From positions 62,001-126,000 of IMG/VR virus record IMGVR_UViG_3300023179_000030: a DNA stretch of 64,000 nt; one strand, given 5' to 3'. Positions 16,314-31,700 of this stretch are shown in pieces. This DNA comes from a virus. The number at the start of each line of letters is the position of its first letter. The stretch's first letter is position 1. Below the pieces are notes generated by a model. The model ran no database searches, had not been told where the DNA came from, and saw only the letters and a list, made by a program, of their open reading frames with translations. Both the position numbers and the translations under genes were made by a program.

Positions 16314-19300
16314 ATGGCAAATACCACACGTCAAAATTCACTATTGGTCAATCAAGATTGGACTAGGGTCTACGAGAGTTTTAGAAACGCAGACTTTCAA
16401 AGTTATGATTTTCAGACCCTACGTAAAAGTATGGTTGACTATCTGCAAATTTACTATCCCGAAGATTTCAATGATTTTGTCGAGTCCAGTGAATATATTG
16501 CATTAATTGACTTGATTGCCTTTTTGGGTCAAAGTCTAGCGTTTAGAACAGACTTAAACGCCAGAGAAAATTTTATTGACACTGCTGAAAGAAGGGACAG
16601 TGTTTTAAAATTAGCTAGATTAATTAGCTATGTGCCCAAACGTAATCAAACTGCTTCGGGATTTCTGAAATTTGACAGTGTTCAAACCACCGAAAGTTTA
16701 ACTGACAGCAATGGGTTAGACCTAACAAATTTAATTGTAAAATGGAACGACAGCACAAATAATAATTGGTATGAACAATTCGCTACCATTATAAATGCAG
16801 CATTGCCCAACAATCAATTAGTAGGCAGACCAGCAAACAGCAAAGTAATCGGTGGTATAACTAATGAGGAGTACAATTTAAATATATCTCCTGGGGCCTT
16901 GCCCATATATAAGTTTTCTACACAAGTAGAGAACTCGGCATTGTCATTTGAGGTTGTCAGTGGTACAAGTGCAGATAAGGAATACATATATGAGGCCGCA
17001 CCTTACCCAGGAAAACCACTAAACATATTATACAAGAATGACAATTTAGGCAATGCCAGCAACAACACAGGGTTTTTCTTTTACTTTAAACAGGGTGACT
17101 TACAAAACTTAGACTTTAGCTTTGCGGAAAATATCCCAAATAATATAGCATCAATAAATTATGATAATATCAACAACACCGATGTTTGGTTATACGAACT
17201 CAGTAATTTAAACTCAATTTTAACTCAATGGGAACAAACCCCTGCGGTCAGTGGTGTCAACATCATTTATAACAGTAACGCAGCTAAGAAAAGTTTTCAA
17301 GTAACAACTAGGAACAATGACCAGATTAATCTAGTTTTCGGTGATGGTACATTTGCTGCTATACCTCAGGGTAGATTTAGGGCATATTTTAGAACCAGCG
17401 CAGGTTTAGATTACAAGATAACTCCAGATGAAATGCAAAACATTTCTATGTCTATACCCTATGTCAGCAGATTGGGTAGGCTTGAAACTCTTACAGTGGT
17501 TGCCAGTTTAAAATATACAGTAGTCAACGCTATTTCCAGGGAAAGTATATCAGATATAAAAGCCAAGGCACCACAGCAATACTACACACAAAATCGAATG
17601 ATTACAGGAGAGGACTACAATACTTTCCCTTACAGTAAGTTCAACTCTATAAGCAAAGTAAAATCGGTAAATCGAACAAGTAGCGGGGTAAGTAGATATT
17701 TGGATGTAATTGACTCCACCGGAACTTATTCTAGTACGAATATTTTTGGTGAGGATGGCATTTTATACAAAAATAATATTAATCCAAATATAGATTTTAC
17801 TTGGACTACCACAGCTGACATCAATCGCATAATTCAAAATCAAATTATACCTGAGGTAGAGTCCAAGTCTTTGCAGCATTTTTATTATAAAAATTTTACT
17901 AGGTTTGCTCTCAGCACTTTATATTGGAATAGAACTACAGTGGGATCAAATTCTTCGACTGGGTATTTTGTAAATGGAACTGGGGTAGCACAGCAAGTAG
18001 GATATGGTGTAGTTGGGAATAATTCTTATATTACCAATGGTAGCATAGTAATTTTTAGCCCTGGCTCAGGGAATTATTTTAACTCATTGAACGAAATAGT
18101 TGCGTTGCCAACAAGTGGTTTACTGCCCAGCAATGGACAGCTACTGTTATATGTTGCCGTGACTAATCTAATTGGAAATGGGAATCAGGGAGTTTTAAGT
18201 ACAGGCTATGGTCCAGTGTCACTGAGTGAAAATGTACCAGCCAATGCCCAAGCTATAACTGTTATCCCGGCGTTTAGTAATAGTTTTAGCACCACATTTG
18301 TGACAACATTGATTCAATTGATATCTTCATACAGTGAATTTGGAATTAGGTACAATCAGTCCACTAGAGAATGGGTGTTGGTCTTAGAGCAAGATTTAGA
18401 TAGTTCCAGTGCATTTAGCCAAGCAAATCAGGGATCGTCAACTGGTGCCAATTTAGATGCAAGTTGGTTAATGCATTTTACAGTCAGCGGTCTCACTTAT
18501 ACTGTAGTTACCCGAGGATTGGATTATATATTTGAAAGTAGCAAACAAACAAAGTTTTATTTTGACAAAACAGTTAAAGTTTTTGATAAGACCACTGGCC
18601 TAACGATCAATGACAATATCAATATATTAAAGGTCAATGGTGATCCTGATACCAACTACCCCCTAACTAAAAACATAATTTGGAACATTTATAATCAAAA
18701 GGAAGAAGCCGATGGGTATATTAATACAAATAGTGTAAATGTTACATTCAGTGACTCAAATGACGACGGTGTGCCAGACAATCCTGATATTTTTGATACT
18801 ATAGTTGCCCCAAGTGTTAACTCAAACAACAAATACGTTTTTTTACAATCAGTACTGGGATATAATAATTTTGAAACATATGTTCCTGTTAGTAATGAGT
18901 TAGTAAATACTAGCTATGGCCTAAAATCTTCCATATTACCATATATCAACAATTATGTAATAGGACAAATATTCTATGCCACAGAGTCTAACTTATTCTA
19001 TGTGCTAACATTAACTGGTTCTACTAGGTCACTGGTCTTGGACACAACCTATACTGCTTATGTGGGTCGTCAGGATTTATATTTTCAATATAGACATAAT
19101 GCTCCCGGGGATAGAAGAATAGACCCAACCCCCAGCAACCTAATAGATATGTTTATTTTGACCAAGGAATTTGAGACCAACTACAGAACTTGGGCTTTGG
19201 ATACAACCAATACTGTAACAGAACCAGAAGTCCCCAGCAGTGAAACTCTGCGTCTAGCTTATAGCGATCTTGAAAATTATAAAAGTGTCAGTGATGCCAT

Positions 19301-19718
19301 AATTTTCAATAGCGCCAAATTTAAACCATTATTTGGTAGCAAGGCCTCATCAGAACTTCAAGCTACCTTCAAGGTTATTAAGAACTCTAATATAAATTTA
19401 AGTGACAGTGAAATTCGCAGCCAAGTTTTAGCTTATATTAATGCGTTCTTTGATACAGGTAACTGGGATTTTGGAGAAACTTTTTACTTCACTGAATTGG
19501 CCACTTACATACAGCAGGGATTGGTTCCCAATATCAGCAGCATAGTAATTGTGCCCAATAGTGAGACTCAGACTTTTGGATCTCTACAGCAGATTTCCTC
19601 GGAACCCAACGAAATTCTCATCAGCTGTGCTACGGTACAGAACATAGAAGTAATTAGTGCAATTACTGCTGCACAATTAAACTTGCAAAATCAATCGGTA
19701 AATACTGTGATAAATTAA
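16314..19718 (+). CDS. 6: Baseplate wedge protein gp6
   Basis: A 1134-residue protein with the gp6 N-terminus: a DFQSYDFQTLRKSMVDYL helix, the IDLIAFLGQSLAFR segment, the RRDSVLKLARLISY helix, then LVFGDGTFAAIPQGRF in the middle, as in gp6 and the J-like family. gp6 forms the ring that ties the baseplate wedges together and drives the dome-to-star change. It is nearly twice as long as T4 gp6 (660 residues); the extra length, about residues 560-900, is low-complexity beta-rich sequence. AAGG lies upstream of the ATG, and the giant structural gene follows 12 nt after the stop. Confidence 0.9.
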   Translation: MANTTRQNSLLVNQDWTRVYESFRNADFQSYDFQTLRKSMVDYLQIYYPEDFNDFVESSEYIALIDLIAFLGQSLAFRTDLNARENFIDTAERRDSVLKLARLISYVPKRNQTASGFLKFDSVQTTESLTDSNGLDLTNLIVKWNDSTNNNWYEQFATIINAALPNNQLVGRPANSKVIGGITNEEYNLNISPGALPIYKFSTQVENSALSFEVVSGTSADKEYIYEAAPYPGKPLNILYKNDNLGNASNNTGFFFYFKQGDLQNLDFSFAENIPNNIASINYDNINNTDVWLYELSNLNSILTQWEQTPAVSGVNIIYNSNAAKKSFQVTTRNNDQINLVFGDGTFAAIPQGRFRAYFRTSAGLDYKITPDEMQNISMSIPYVSRLGRLETLTVVASLKYTVVNAISRESISDIKAKAPQQYYTQNRMITGEDYNTFPYSKFNSISKVKSVNRTSSGVSRYLDVIDSTGTYSSTNIFGEDGILYKNNINPNIDFTWTTTADINRIIQNQIIPEVESKSLQHFYYKNFTRFALSTLYWNRTTVGSNSSTGYFVNGTGVAQQVGYGVVGNNSYITNGSIVIFSPGSGNYFNSLNEIVALPTSGLLPSNGQLLLYVAVTNLIGNGNQGVLSTGYGPVSLSENVPANAQAITVIPAFSNSFSTTFVTTLIQLISSYSEFGIRYNQSTREWVLVLEQDLDSSSAFSQANQGSSTGANLDASWLMHFTVSGLTYTVVTRGLDYIFESSKQTKFYFDKTVKVFDKTTGLTINDNINILKVNGDPDTNYPLTKNIIWNIYNQKEEADGYINTNSVNVTFSDSNDDGVPDNPDIFDTIVAPSVNSNNKYVFLQSVLGYNNFETYVPVSNELVNTSYGLKSSILPYINNYVIGQIFYATESNLFYVLTLTGSTRSLVLDTTYTAYVGRQDLYFQYRHNAPGDRRIDPTPSNLIDMFILTKEFETNYRTWALDTTNTVTEPEVPSSETLRLAYSDLENYKSVSDAIIFNSAKFKPLFGSKASSELQATFKVIKNSNINLSDSEIRSQVLAYINAFFDTGNWDFGETFYFTELATYIQQGLVPNISSIVIVPNSETQTFGSLQQISSEPNEILISCATVQNIEVISAITAAQLNLQNQSVNTVIN

Positions 19719-19730
19719 TAATTTAGATTC

Positions 19731-22700
19731 ATGCCAACTACTAAAACATCACCACTACTGCCATCGGTCTTTCAGACTGTAACAAACCAAAAGTTCTTAA
19801 ATGCAACCCTGGATCAGCTGGTTACTGAACCCAATTTAAAACCACTAAACGGTTATGTTGGTAGGAAATTTGCTCCGGGTTTCTCCAGCATTTCGGACTA
19901 TGTGCGTGAACCAGATGCTGCTCGAGCAGATTACCAATTAGAACCCAGCGTTGTGGTCAAAAATACCAATACCGCAGAGGTTGAGTTTCACGTAACCTAC
20001 CCTGAAGTATTGCAGAAAATAAATTATTATGGGGGTAATATAGCAAACCCTGGTCACCTATGGTCCAGCGAATATTATAGCTATACCCCTCACATAAATT
20101 TAGACGCATTTATAAATTTTGGTCAATATTATTGGTTGCCCAATGGGCCAGATTCCGTGCCTGTTATAAGTAACCTAGTAGAATTAGAAAAAACATTTTA
20201 TGTATATCCTGATTCAGGCCTGTCCACATATAATCTAAGTGGATTTGGTACAATATCCAATCCCGACTTGGTATTGACACGTGGTGGAACCTATAAATTC
20301 ATTGTCAATCAAACAGGCAAACCTTTTTGGATACAAAGTGATCCTGGAATTTCTGGCTTGCAAACGTCTAGTAATAACTTATCTAGTAGAGAAATATTGG
20401 GAGTTACAAATAATGGAGAAGATGCAGGCACAGTGACTTTTACTGTTCCAGATAAAACAGCCCAGGATGTTTATATCTCCTTGCCTGTTGTGGATAGCAT
20501 TGACCTAGTAACTACATTGAAGTATTCTCAGATACAGGGCCAATTACTTAGTACTTTAAACACTACTTATGGTGGCATTGATGGGCAAACTTCTAATTTG
20601 AATAATAAGTTGATGGTATTTGGTACTTATTATGCAAATTCTTCAGACTGGACAGCAAACAGTATAACTGTTCCAATTAATCAGAGATATGACATCTGGA
20701 GAATTCAATTGACACCTGTGGGCAGCGATTTTACCGTATCATTAGTATACGTTCAAGATATTCCCATGGTCAATAAAGTAATAGTACAATCAGGCAATAC
20801 TTATGCAAATACTCAGTGGTTTAAAAACGGCAGCGAGTATCTTGAAATAGTTCCCAATATAACTGCAAATTTAGATACACTATATTACCAAGATGGTGTT
20901 AACCCTGGTCAATTTGGTGTAATAAAAATAGTTGATGCAGGCGCTAACATATTAAATGTTACAACTGAAATTCTGGGCAAGCAAAACTACATTAGTCCCA
21001 ATGGCATAAAATTTACCAATGGTTTGAAGGTTAAATTTGATTCAGATGTGATCCCTGCAAAATATCAAAATTCGGAATTTTATGTTGAGGGGGTGGGGGA
21101 CGCCATTACCTTAACTGCGGTCAATGATTTGATAGTTTCTTTCTCTGGGTCAAGGTCGAATTTTGACCCAACGTCGCGCTTCTTGCAAGCTGCCACCAGT
21201 GCAAATTTGAATACTACTAAAACTGAACTAGTGATAACTACTACCGATGTACCAGATGGCACTTCGGTTAAACATGGAGTATTCCCCAATACATCTAATA
21301 CAAATTATATTGTTGAACAAACCTTGGTGTTAACTTACCCATATCGTGGTGGGCTAAATTCTATTGGGGAGCATACCAGCACCACCTTGACTTCTGACCC
21401 AATTGGTGTCACAGTACCAGGCATTTTAATAAATGGTGTCAGCAATCAATGGTATGTGCCGGGCCAAAATGGCAGCACATGGCATTATGATGCCGAACAA
21501 GTTTTAATAAACGGTGAAGATATCTATGGCGGATCTACCGGTGACGCTGGTGATTATCATTATAGAAGCAGTAAATTTATAACAGCCAATGCTTGGGGTA
21601 GTTTAACTGGATTTACCAGTGGTTACACTGAAACAGATGGCCACAGTAAGTTAATTGGTTTTGCGGCAGACGGATATCCTATATATGGGCCATATGGATA
21701 TGCCAATGCCAATAGTTCATTGGGTGGTGTAACGAGAATGACTAGTTCATACACTGCATCAAATACTGGTGCTTACCGGCCAGTTAGTAAAACCGTTACG
21801 GTTACCACTGGAACTACAGGAAATATAATAGTTGTTTCCAGCACCGTGGGTCTGAATCCCGGCATGCGTATCACAATCAATGATGCAGGTATAACCTCTG
21901 GCTCAGTCTGGATACTTAACAATGGGTTGCATACCGCTGTGGGCCCCAGCTTGTTTACAGCAGGTGCCACACAAGTGTTATTGAGTTCAAACGTCACTGT
22001 TACAGCAGGTGCATCATTGACTTTTGAATTTCTGGCCGGTGCATTTATAGAGGATTATACTTATGTACCGGGCTCGGGTACTCTGGACCAATTCAATGGT
22101 AGATACGGAGTAACACCAGACTTTCCCAATAAAACATATGCTTACTTTGCTACAGTTGATACACTGGGCAATCCTGTATATCCATATTTTGTTGGGCAAT
22201 CTTTTTATGGGAGTTTAGAGGCAGATATAAACACAAGTTTATTAGAACCTGACTATATAATTTCTAATAGGTCAAGCACAGATTTGAATCCCTGGAGCAG
22301 ACGTAACCGTTGGTTCCACAGCGATGTTATCTCAATTTCCAATCAATACAATAAAACTACTGCAATACTGGATCAAAACTACAGAGCCAAACGGCCAATT
22401 ATTGAATTCAATCCAAATCTACAGATGTACGATTTTGGAAAACGTGGTCTTGCCCCAGTGGATTTATTTGACACCACAATAACTCAGCCATTTATTGATA
22501 TAGAAGGTGCCTCTAGTTATTATATAGATGATATTAACTTATTCGATGGCATGCGAATTATTTTTGCAGCCGATGCCGACCCACTGACCAGAGGTAAAAT
22601 TTGGGTAGTTAATTTCATTGATGTAGTGGGAACCTCTACATCAGACCCAACTATAATACATTTAACTCTGGCCGACGACGGAGATGTACAGGATAATGAC

Positions 22701-25700
22701 ACTGTCAGTGTGTTCAATGGCTCTAACAATGGTAAAAGCTTTTGGTATCATGATTCACAGTGGGACGAAGGTCAAGCTAAAACTGGTTTAAACCAGGCGC
22801 CTAAATTTGATGTATTTGACAACGAAGGGGTAAGTTTCAGCGACTTAACCAAGTATCAAATAAACAACAATAGTCTAGCATTTACTGGTACAAAGTTGTT
22901 TAGCTACAAGTTGGGCACTGGCAGCGATGATCCGGTCTTGGGTTTCCCACTGAGCTACAAGAATTTTAATAATATTGGGGATATTTTGTTTGAGAACAAT
23001 TTTGATGTTGACACGTTCTCCTACAGAGTTAACTCAGTGGACTATACCAGCAATGTCAATTTGGGATTTTTGCACCGAAATAACAGTGATTCTACCACTA
23101 CCAAATTAAATGTTTGGACTACTGTGGTGGAAGACAGCAAGCAATACCAGGACATATCCTATATCTATGATGGAATAAACAACGAATTTTTGATAGATGT
23201 AAGCCCACAACCAACAGCAACCATACCTAATTTAAAAGTCTATGTTAATTTTAATTTATTGAAGACTGCTGATTATCAAATTTATAATTTGTCGGGGTCC
23301 AATAAAAATATCGCCATAGATAAAACATTAATCAAGGACGGGGATAAAATAGATATATTGGTCTACAGTGAAGAAATAAGCAAAATTGGCTTCTTTGAAA
23401 TTCCCAGTAACTTGAACTTAAATGCTCAGAATACAGTATTGTCCACACCAACATTGGGGGAATTGAGAAACCACATAAGCAAGCTTACACAAAATTCTGT
23501 GTTATTTTCAGGCACATACCCTGGCGCAAGTAATCTCAGGGATATTAATGTAGAAGCGCAGGGCGGTACGATGCTGCAACAAAGTTCACCAACTAGTTTA
23601 GCTTCACTGTTCCTAACTGACGATTCAATGAATTTTGTCAATAGTTTAAATTCTGCATCTCAGGAGTACACTAGATTTAAAAATAAATTTATCACTACAG
23701 CAAGTCAAAGTAACTTAATAGATTACTCAAACCCAGTGGACTCTGTTGACCTAATTATTAAACAGATTAATCAAGTTAAAAACAAATCATTTCCTTGGTT
23801 TTACAGTGATATGGTGCCACACGGCGATAACAAAAACACCATTACTTATACTGTTTATAATACTTTATTGACTAACTATGAAATAACCAATGTATTTTCT
23901 AATACTGAATTAAGTAATCAAGCCTGTTTGGTTTATCTAAATGGAATTCAGCTTTTATACGGAATTGATTATACATTTTTAACTACTGGGCCAGGTGTGC
24001 AATTGACCAGTCAAGTGTCATTAACAGTGGGAGACGTTATAACTATTGTTGAATACAATGACACAGATGGAAATTGGATTCCTGAAACTCCTACAAAATT
24101 GGGACTATACCCAAAGTTTACTCCCAAGTTATATGTTGATTATACATATCTAACTCCACAAACAATGATACAGGGTCACGATGGTAGTCTAACTCCTGCA
24201 TTTGGTGATTTCCGTGACGATTTGATTTTAGAATTAGAAAAAAGAATTTACAACAATATCAAATCTAATTATGATTTTAAGTCATTTAATATATTTGACA
24301 GCAAGCCTGGAAAATTCAGAGATACAGGATACAGCCAATCAGATTTTAATAACATTGTGGCCAAGGGTTACTTGCCCTGGATAGGATTCAATAGATTAGA
24401 CTATAGCACTAACAGCACCTATGATAGCACAAACGCATTTACCTTTAACTATAGCAAAGCGTTAGATGTCATCGACGGTAAACAATTGCCGGGATCATGG
24501 CGTGCGTGTTTTGAATATTTCTATGATACTCAACGTCCCAATACTAACCCCTGGGAGATGTTGGGTTTCAGTGAGCAACCTGAATGGTGGGAGGAAACCT
24601 ATGGGCCAGCCCCATATACTTCAGGAAATCTTGATTTGTGGACAGATTTGCAAAATGGGTATATTGCCGGAGGCGATCGTGCTGGTATTGATACTAAATT
24701 TGCACGACCTGGGTTATTAAGCATTATTCCAGTAAATGAAAATGGTCAATTAATACCCCCTCAGGGATTGTTAACGTCCAAATATAATACCAGTGATTTC
24801 AATAGAAACTGGGCAGTTGGGCAATACAGCCCCACTGAAACTGCTTGGCGAAACTCCAGTGAATATCCGTTTGCGGTGCAATTGATGATGGCGCTTACTC
24901 AGCCCGCAAAGTATTTTGCATTAGCTGCAATGCCTGACAAATATCGTTATAATTCTGAACTGAAACAGTATTTAAATACTGAAACTAATAGAAGATTAAA
25001 TCAGTCTGACATCGTAATCAACGGTGATTTTGACTCGGGTATAATTTCACGTAGTGCAGGGTATATTAATTGGATTGGGGATTACCTAACTACGCTGGGT
25101 ATAACATCCAAGGCAAATTTAAAACACTATATCTCTGACTATACAATACAGTTGTCATATAGAATGGCGGGATTCAGTGGTAAACAATATCTAAAAGTAT
25201 TGGCCGAGCAAAATAGCCCTAATAGTATCAATGAATCGATTTTGATACCTGACAGTGATTTTGATTTAATATTAAACAAGTCTACCCCTGTATCAAATCC
25301 TAGATATAGTGCGGTGATAGTGGAAAAAACAGCTACAGGTTATAAACTCAGTGGTTACGATAATCGAAACCCTTACTTTACAGTGGTGCAGCCAGCGATT
25401 ACTGGTGATTATAAAGTTATTGAAGTATTGTCTTCTTCAGTTAACTACTATACTACCTTTACTAACTATAAAGTAAGTATACCCTATGGTACTGAATTTG
25501 CCAATGTACAACAGATTGCTGGGTTTTTGGCAGGATATGAGAGATATCTAATAGCTCAGGGATTTAGATTTGACTATTATGATTCTGATTTGGGTCAAAT
25601 TCGCAATTGGGAATTGAGTATAAAAGAATTTATGTTCTGGCAGAAGCAGAATTGGCCAGTATCCAGCATACTTGTACTGGGCCCCGCAGCTGATATAATT

Positions 25701-28700
25701 ACTCTATCAAATACAAATGCAGCAGTAGACGAAATAATGAATTCATACTATGGCAGCAAAATAATGACTCAAAATTTTGTGGTCTTAGATTCTGACTCCT
25801 ATAGTGTGTTGCGTGACGGTAACGTTTTTAGGGTTAATCTAGACACCAAAAACGGCGACCTAATTGCGTTTGCTGATTTTAATTTGGTTCAATACGAACA
25901 TGTTTTAATTTGCAATAATAAAACTCAATTTAACGATGTTATCTACGATCCGGCAATGGGTCAACGACAATTCCGACTAAAATTGGTGGGAGCAAAAACT
26001 GGCGGCTGGACTGGTACATTGACCCCTGAGGGTTATATGTATAACAAGCCCGGAGTTCCATCATGGAGAGCTGCTACCGACTATTTGCGTGGTGACCTAA
26101 TAGAATATAAGAATTTTTACTATACAGCTATTGCAGATATACCCGGCACAACAGATTTTAACTCCAATAATTGGTTACCTGTGGATAAAAACAAAATTAA
26201 ATCTGGGTTACTCAACAATTTAGCAACCAATGCAGGCGCGGCGGTTAATTTTTATGATACTGATATAGTTAATTTAGAATCCAAATTTGATTTGTATAGT
26301 TTAGGACTAATAGGGTATAGAAATCGTAGCTATTTAAATGACCTTGGGTTAGATGACACCAGTCAAGTTAAATTTTATCAGGGCTTTATTAAAGAAAAAG
26401 GCACACTAAATGCCATTGATGCCTTGGGTAAAGTCAGTTTTACTGGGCAAGACAGCAATGTTGAGATATCAGAAAAATGGGCATTTAGAGTTGGCAACTA
26501 TGGCAGTTTGGGTACTAATCAATTTGTAGAAATGGTACTCGATGAAAACTACGTTTTAAATAATCCAACTAGTTTAGCGGTACTGAGCAATAATACTGTA
26601 GTTTATTCATCAATATATAGTGATGATACTGCCTTGTTCAAAACTTCTGAATCAAATTGGGCTCCGCCTTTTCTACTGAATCGAAACAGCAATAGTAATC
26701 GCAGCGATGATATTCAGACTGCAGGATTTGTGAATATCGACGACGTAGACTATACTGTCTTTGATCTTAATGATACCGCATCATTGAGTACGGACATAAG
26801 CAACATAGGAGTGGGGTCCATTATATGGGCCGCCAAGGATTATACCCAAAAATGGAATGTTTTTAGAGTCAATGAGAATCAAACCAATGTCATTGAGATT
26901 TACAATGGGTTAGACAATAAATTGTTGATGGTTACTGATACCCCTCACTCTTTAAGTATTGATGATGCAATAGTTATTAATAATGCTGACACATTTAATG
27001 GCTTTTATAGAGTGCAGACAGTTGAATCACAGACCACATTTACCGTGTTGTATTCTGGGTCTCTGACTGGATTTAGCACTGTGACCTTATTGTGTCCGTT
27101 GTATAAATTAAGCAGTCTACGTGTAAAATATGCCAGCGACATTACCTCATTGCCAATGTCTACCCCAGGCTGGCAAGATGATGATAAAGTTTGGGTGGGG
27201 GAAGATTCATCAACTGTAGAATGGGCAGTGTATAATAAGTCATCTCCCTGGGCTGCACAATCTGCACTACCACGTGGCGCAATATATAGCAATGACAAAT
27301 TTGGTTCTACAGTGGTATTGAGTTTAGATAATAACTTTGCGGCTGCTGGTGTTCCGGGTTTCAGTTCCAATGTAGGAGCTATTGTAAATTACGTAAGAAC
27401 TGTGTCTGGAGATCTATTGGAGGACCAAACATTTGTTTCATTGGCCAATGCCACAGTGAACATGGGTTCAAGTTTAGCCAATGGTAACAAATATTTAATA
27501 ACCGGTGCACCAGGCAGCTCAACAAACCGCGGCTATGCATTTGTGTACAATCGTTCAACTTCTGGTCAATTAACACCATATCAAATTTTGACCACAAGTT
27601 CAGCATCCAGTGGAAAATTTGGTTACAGTGTAGCCATAAGTAAAGATGATCAATGGGCATTTGTTGGATGCCCAGGTACTGATACTGTTGCAGTCTACGG
27701 ATTTGACTCAACTATAAGCACAGTAACACAGACTATTATTGCCAATGGTGTACTGACATCTTTCGCCCTGTCATTTACTCCGGCCAGCGCTGAGCTTCTT
27801 TATGTGTCGTCATCATTGACTTCTTATGTACCCTATGTTGATTATACTATAACAGGCTCCACCATAGTATTTTCTACTGCTCCTGCAGCATCTAGTATTG
27901 TGATAAGACAACGAGCCGGCTTTAAGTATTTTACCACAATTTCCTATTCTGGAACTGGCAGCAATTTTGGCTTTAGTCTAGCATGTTCAACAGAAGGTGC
28001 TCAGGTTGTAATAGGTGCGCCATTGGCCACCGTTACGTATAATTCAACCCCACTAACTAAGTCAGGCTCAGTTATTGTATATAATAGGTCAGTGGATAAT
28101 TTTATAGCCATAGCAAATCAAACTATATTTGGCGGCTCTACTATATCTTTGACTAATTTTAACAAAGTCTATATAGATGGAGTATTAAAAACTATAGCAG
28201 TTGATTATATAATAGCGGCGTCAACTAAAGTGCAATTCAATACTCCGCTGACCGCTGGGCAAGTGGTTACTATTGAAACTAACTCATTCAATCGAATTGG
28301 TGAGTACACCCCCAAGGTTCCCACTGCGCTGAGCCAATTTGGCTACAGTGTTGATATATGTCCAAATAACTGTAGTGTATATATTGGAGCACCATACAAG
28401 TCAACTACCAAATATTTTACAGGATCTGCATATAGGTTTTTAAATCAGGGCAGAGTCTACGGTACTATAACTGGTACTGTTAGTAACCCAACTGTTAACA
28501 GTGGAGATTCTATACGTATTAATAATTTTGAAGTGGTCTTCACTACAACATCATTGGGATCGGTAGTAAATGCTATCAATGCCACCCTAATACCTGGAGT
28601 CACTGCATCAGCAGTAAATGGCTATTTGAAATTAGATAGCATATCAACTTTGTCAGCTGATAAACTTAGGATATTACCTGGTGTTGGCAGTGCGATTACA

Positions 28701-31700
28701 GATTTAGGATTGAAGACTTTTGTTGAAACTGAGGAAATCTCAAATCCAACAGGTAATGCCTATGATTACTTTGGCCAAAAGGTAAAAATAAACACCAACA
28801 GCGATGTATTGGGTGTGGGTAGTACTGAAGCCACCACAATAGTGCCAACTACTTTTGACCTAACAACTAAAGTTACCACATTTGATTCCTCATCTACCAC
28901 ATTCAATGATCCTATCCCCAGCGGAGCAGTATGGGTATTGAGTTATCTCAATGATTCTAGGAATAATATAGATCATGCAGGTAAATTTAGCTTTGTACAA
29001 CAATTAACATTGTCTGTTCTTAAAGATCTTGGAATAAGTTTAGCCAACTATGTTAAGTTTGGCAGCGATTTCGCATTTACCAATACTAACTTACTGGTAG
29101 GAGCTTCAGCTGAAAATTCTATAGCTACCAACGGTGGCAGAATTTATCAGTTTAGCAACAGTGAAGAATTAAAGGGCTGGGACGTAGTTAGATCTCAAAC
29201 AGACAAAGTTGACATAGATAGCTTAAAGCGAGCATATATCTATAACACAGATACACAAACTATTCTTTACAATTTGGATTATATAGATCCAGCCAAGGGA
29301 AAGATATTGGGTCAGGCCGAACAGAATATAACCTACAAAACAGATTATGATCCGGCATTCTATAATTATTCCGTTAGTTCAAGTGCAACACTTGACCAGC
29401 AATTTCATTGGAACAGTACACAAGTTGGACAAGTGTGGTGGGATCTGTCTACAGTAAAGTACATTGATTATGAGCAAGGTACCAACAGTTATAGAACTGC
29501 AAACTGGGGAAGAGTTTTTCCTGGTAGTAGCATCAATGTCTATGAATGGGTAGAAAGTTTATACCTACCAAGTTTATATGTAACCAATGGTGGGGACGGT
29601 ATTCCCAAATACCCCGATGATTCCGCTTATGTATTGATGACACATGTAGATCCTGCAACCAATGTGGTAACACTGCGCTATTATTTCTGGGTCAGCGGCA
29701 AAACTTCAGTGAGTTTAGGCCTAGCCAATAGAACTATGCCCATTGTGACTATTGCAGATTATATATCTAACCCCAAGAACAGCGGTATCAAGTATTTGGC
29801 AGCAATTAAAGATGATGCTGTGGCAGTATACAATGTAGTGGGACAAACCACAGGAAAAAGCATTATACTACACATAGACTATGCCACAGAGCTTAACTCC
29901 AATCTGATTCACAGTGAATATGCTTTATTATCGGAAGTTGGTACTAACGTATCTTCGATACCAACAAGTTTGTATAAAAAGTTAGTAGATAGTGCCAGTG
30001 GTATAGATCTATTTGGAAATACAGTACCAGATCCAGCGCTATCAGTGCAAAATAGATATGGTATAAGCGTTAGACCACGACAAAGTATGTTTGTGAACCG
30101 AAAACTGGCGTTAAAAGAAATGGTTTCTTACGTCAATACGGTATTTGCTGAAAACATTATCAGTCAAGGGTTTGATTTAACCAAATTAAGTTCAGGTGAA
30201 CCAATACCAATGTCTGAGTCTGGTGCTTATGATGTTGAAGTGCAAACAATTGAAGAACTGGGTTATCTTGACATAACCTCATTGGCCACCGGATATAAAG
30301 TTTTAGTGGCTACAGACACTTCAGTTAGTGGATTATGGACCATATATACCAAACAGTCATCTAACACTTGGTTGTTAACTCGAAGCCAAAGCTATCGAAC
30401 CACTGATTACTGGCAATATATAGATTGGTATGCTCCTGGATTTGATAAAACCGTACGCCCAGCATATACTGTTAACACACTAGCTGATTTAGCCAATTTA
30501 AAATTAGTGGCTCAGGACATTGTCAAGATTAAAAACAATGGTCAAGGGAAATGGTTATTATTACAAATATTTCCAAATGTAATAAACACCATTGGTATTG
30601 AGTCCGGAACGATTGAATTGAAGTCTAATTTGTACAATTTATCTAACTATAGTATGGGCTATGGCAATGATAATTTTGATTCGGGCCCATTTGATAAGAA
30701 TCCCAATTTAGAAATAAGAATTATCATGGAGGCTCTAAGAGACGATATCTTTATCAATCAACTCAAAGATAAATTTCTGACTTTATTCTTTGTCTTTATC
30801 TATTACATTTTGGACGAGCAAAAATTTGTAGACTGGGTATTTAAAACCAGTTTTATTGATGTGCTTCATAAAATTAAAGGTCTCGCTCAGCCTCAAATTT
30901 ATTCCAAAGAAAATCAAGATTATTACAGGCAATACATTGAGGAAGTTAAACCATATCACACCACGATTCGTGAATATGTGATAGATTATCAGGGAACTGA
31001 TAACTTTACAGGTTATGTGGGTGACTTTGATGTGCCAGCATATTATGACAACACGTTGCAAATGTATAGAAGTCCCAGCGGTGAATTCCTACAAGACATT
31101 GATGCTCTAAACACCGGGTTACAATATAGGGATTGGCTGCTTTCTTATACTTATAGCATCAGTGAAATAACCATAGCCAATGGTGGATCTGGATATACCT
31201 CGGCTCCAACTATAACCATAACTGGCAGTACAATTGGCAATGATGCTTTGGCTCGAGCTACAATTAACAATGGGGCTATAACGGGTGTAGAAATATTATA
31301 CGCTGGGACCAATTATACCTCTCAACCGGTTATAACGGTAACCGGAGGCGGTGGATCTGGTGCTGCGCTCTATGCTAGACTTGGTAATTCTACAACACGT
31401 AAAATGAAAACAACCTTGGTTTATGACAGATTAACCTATGGAACTTCAGTCCAGCTTTGGGCAGCAAATACTGCGTTTACACAGGGAAGTTTGGTGTCTT
31501 ACAATCAAACAGCATATATTGTTGATACTACATTTACCAGTGGTAGCACATTTAGTGCAGATAATCTCACAGTGTACCCAGCTTACAAGTTGGATAACGC
31601 CAACGACAGAATTCAATCCTACTATTCTCCAACTACTGGCCAGCCAGGAAAGGATTTTAGCCTGTTGCAAAGTGGTATAGAGTATCCAGGTCTGATGCTT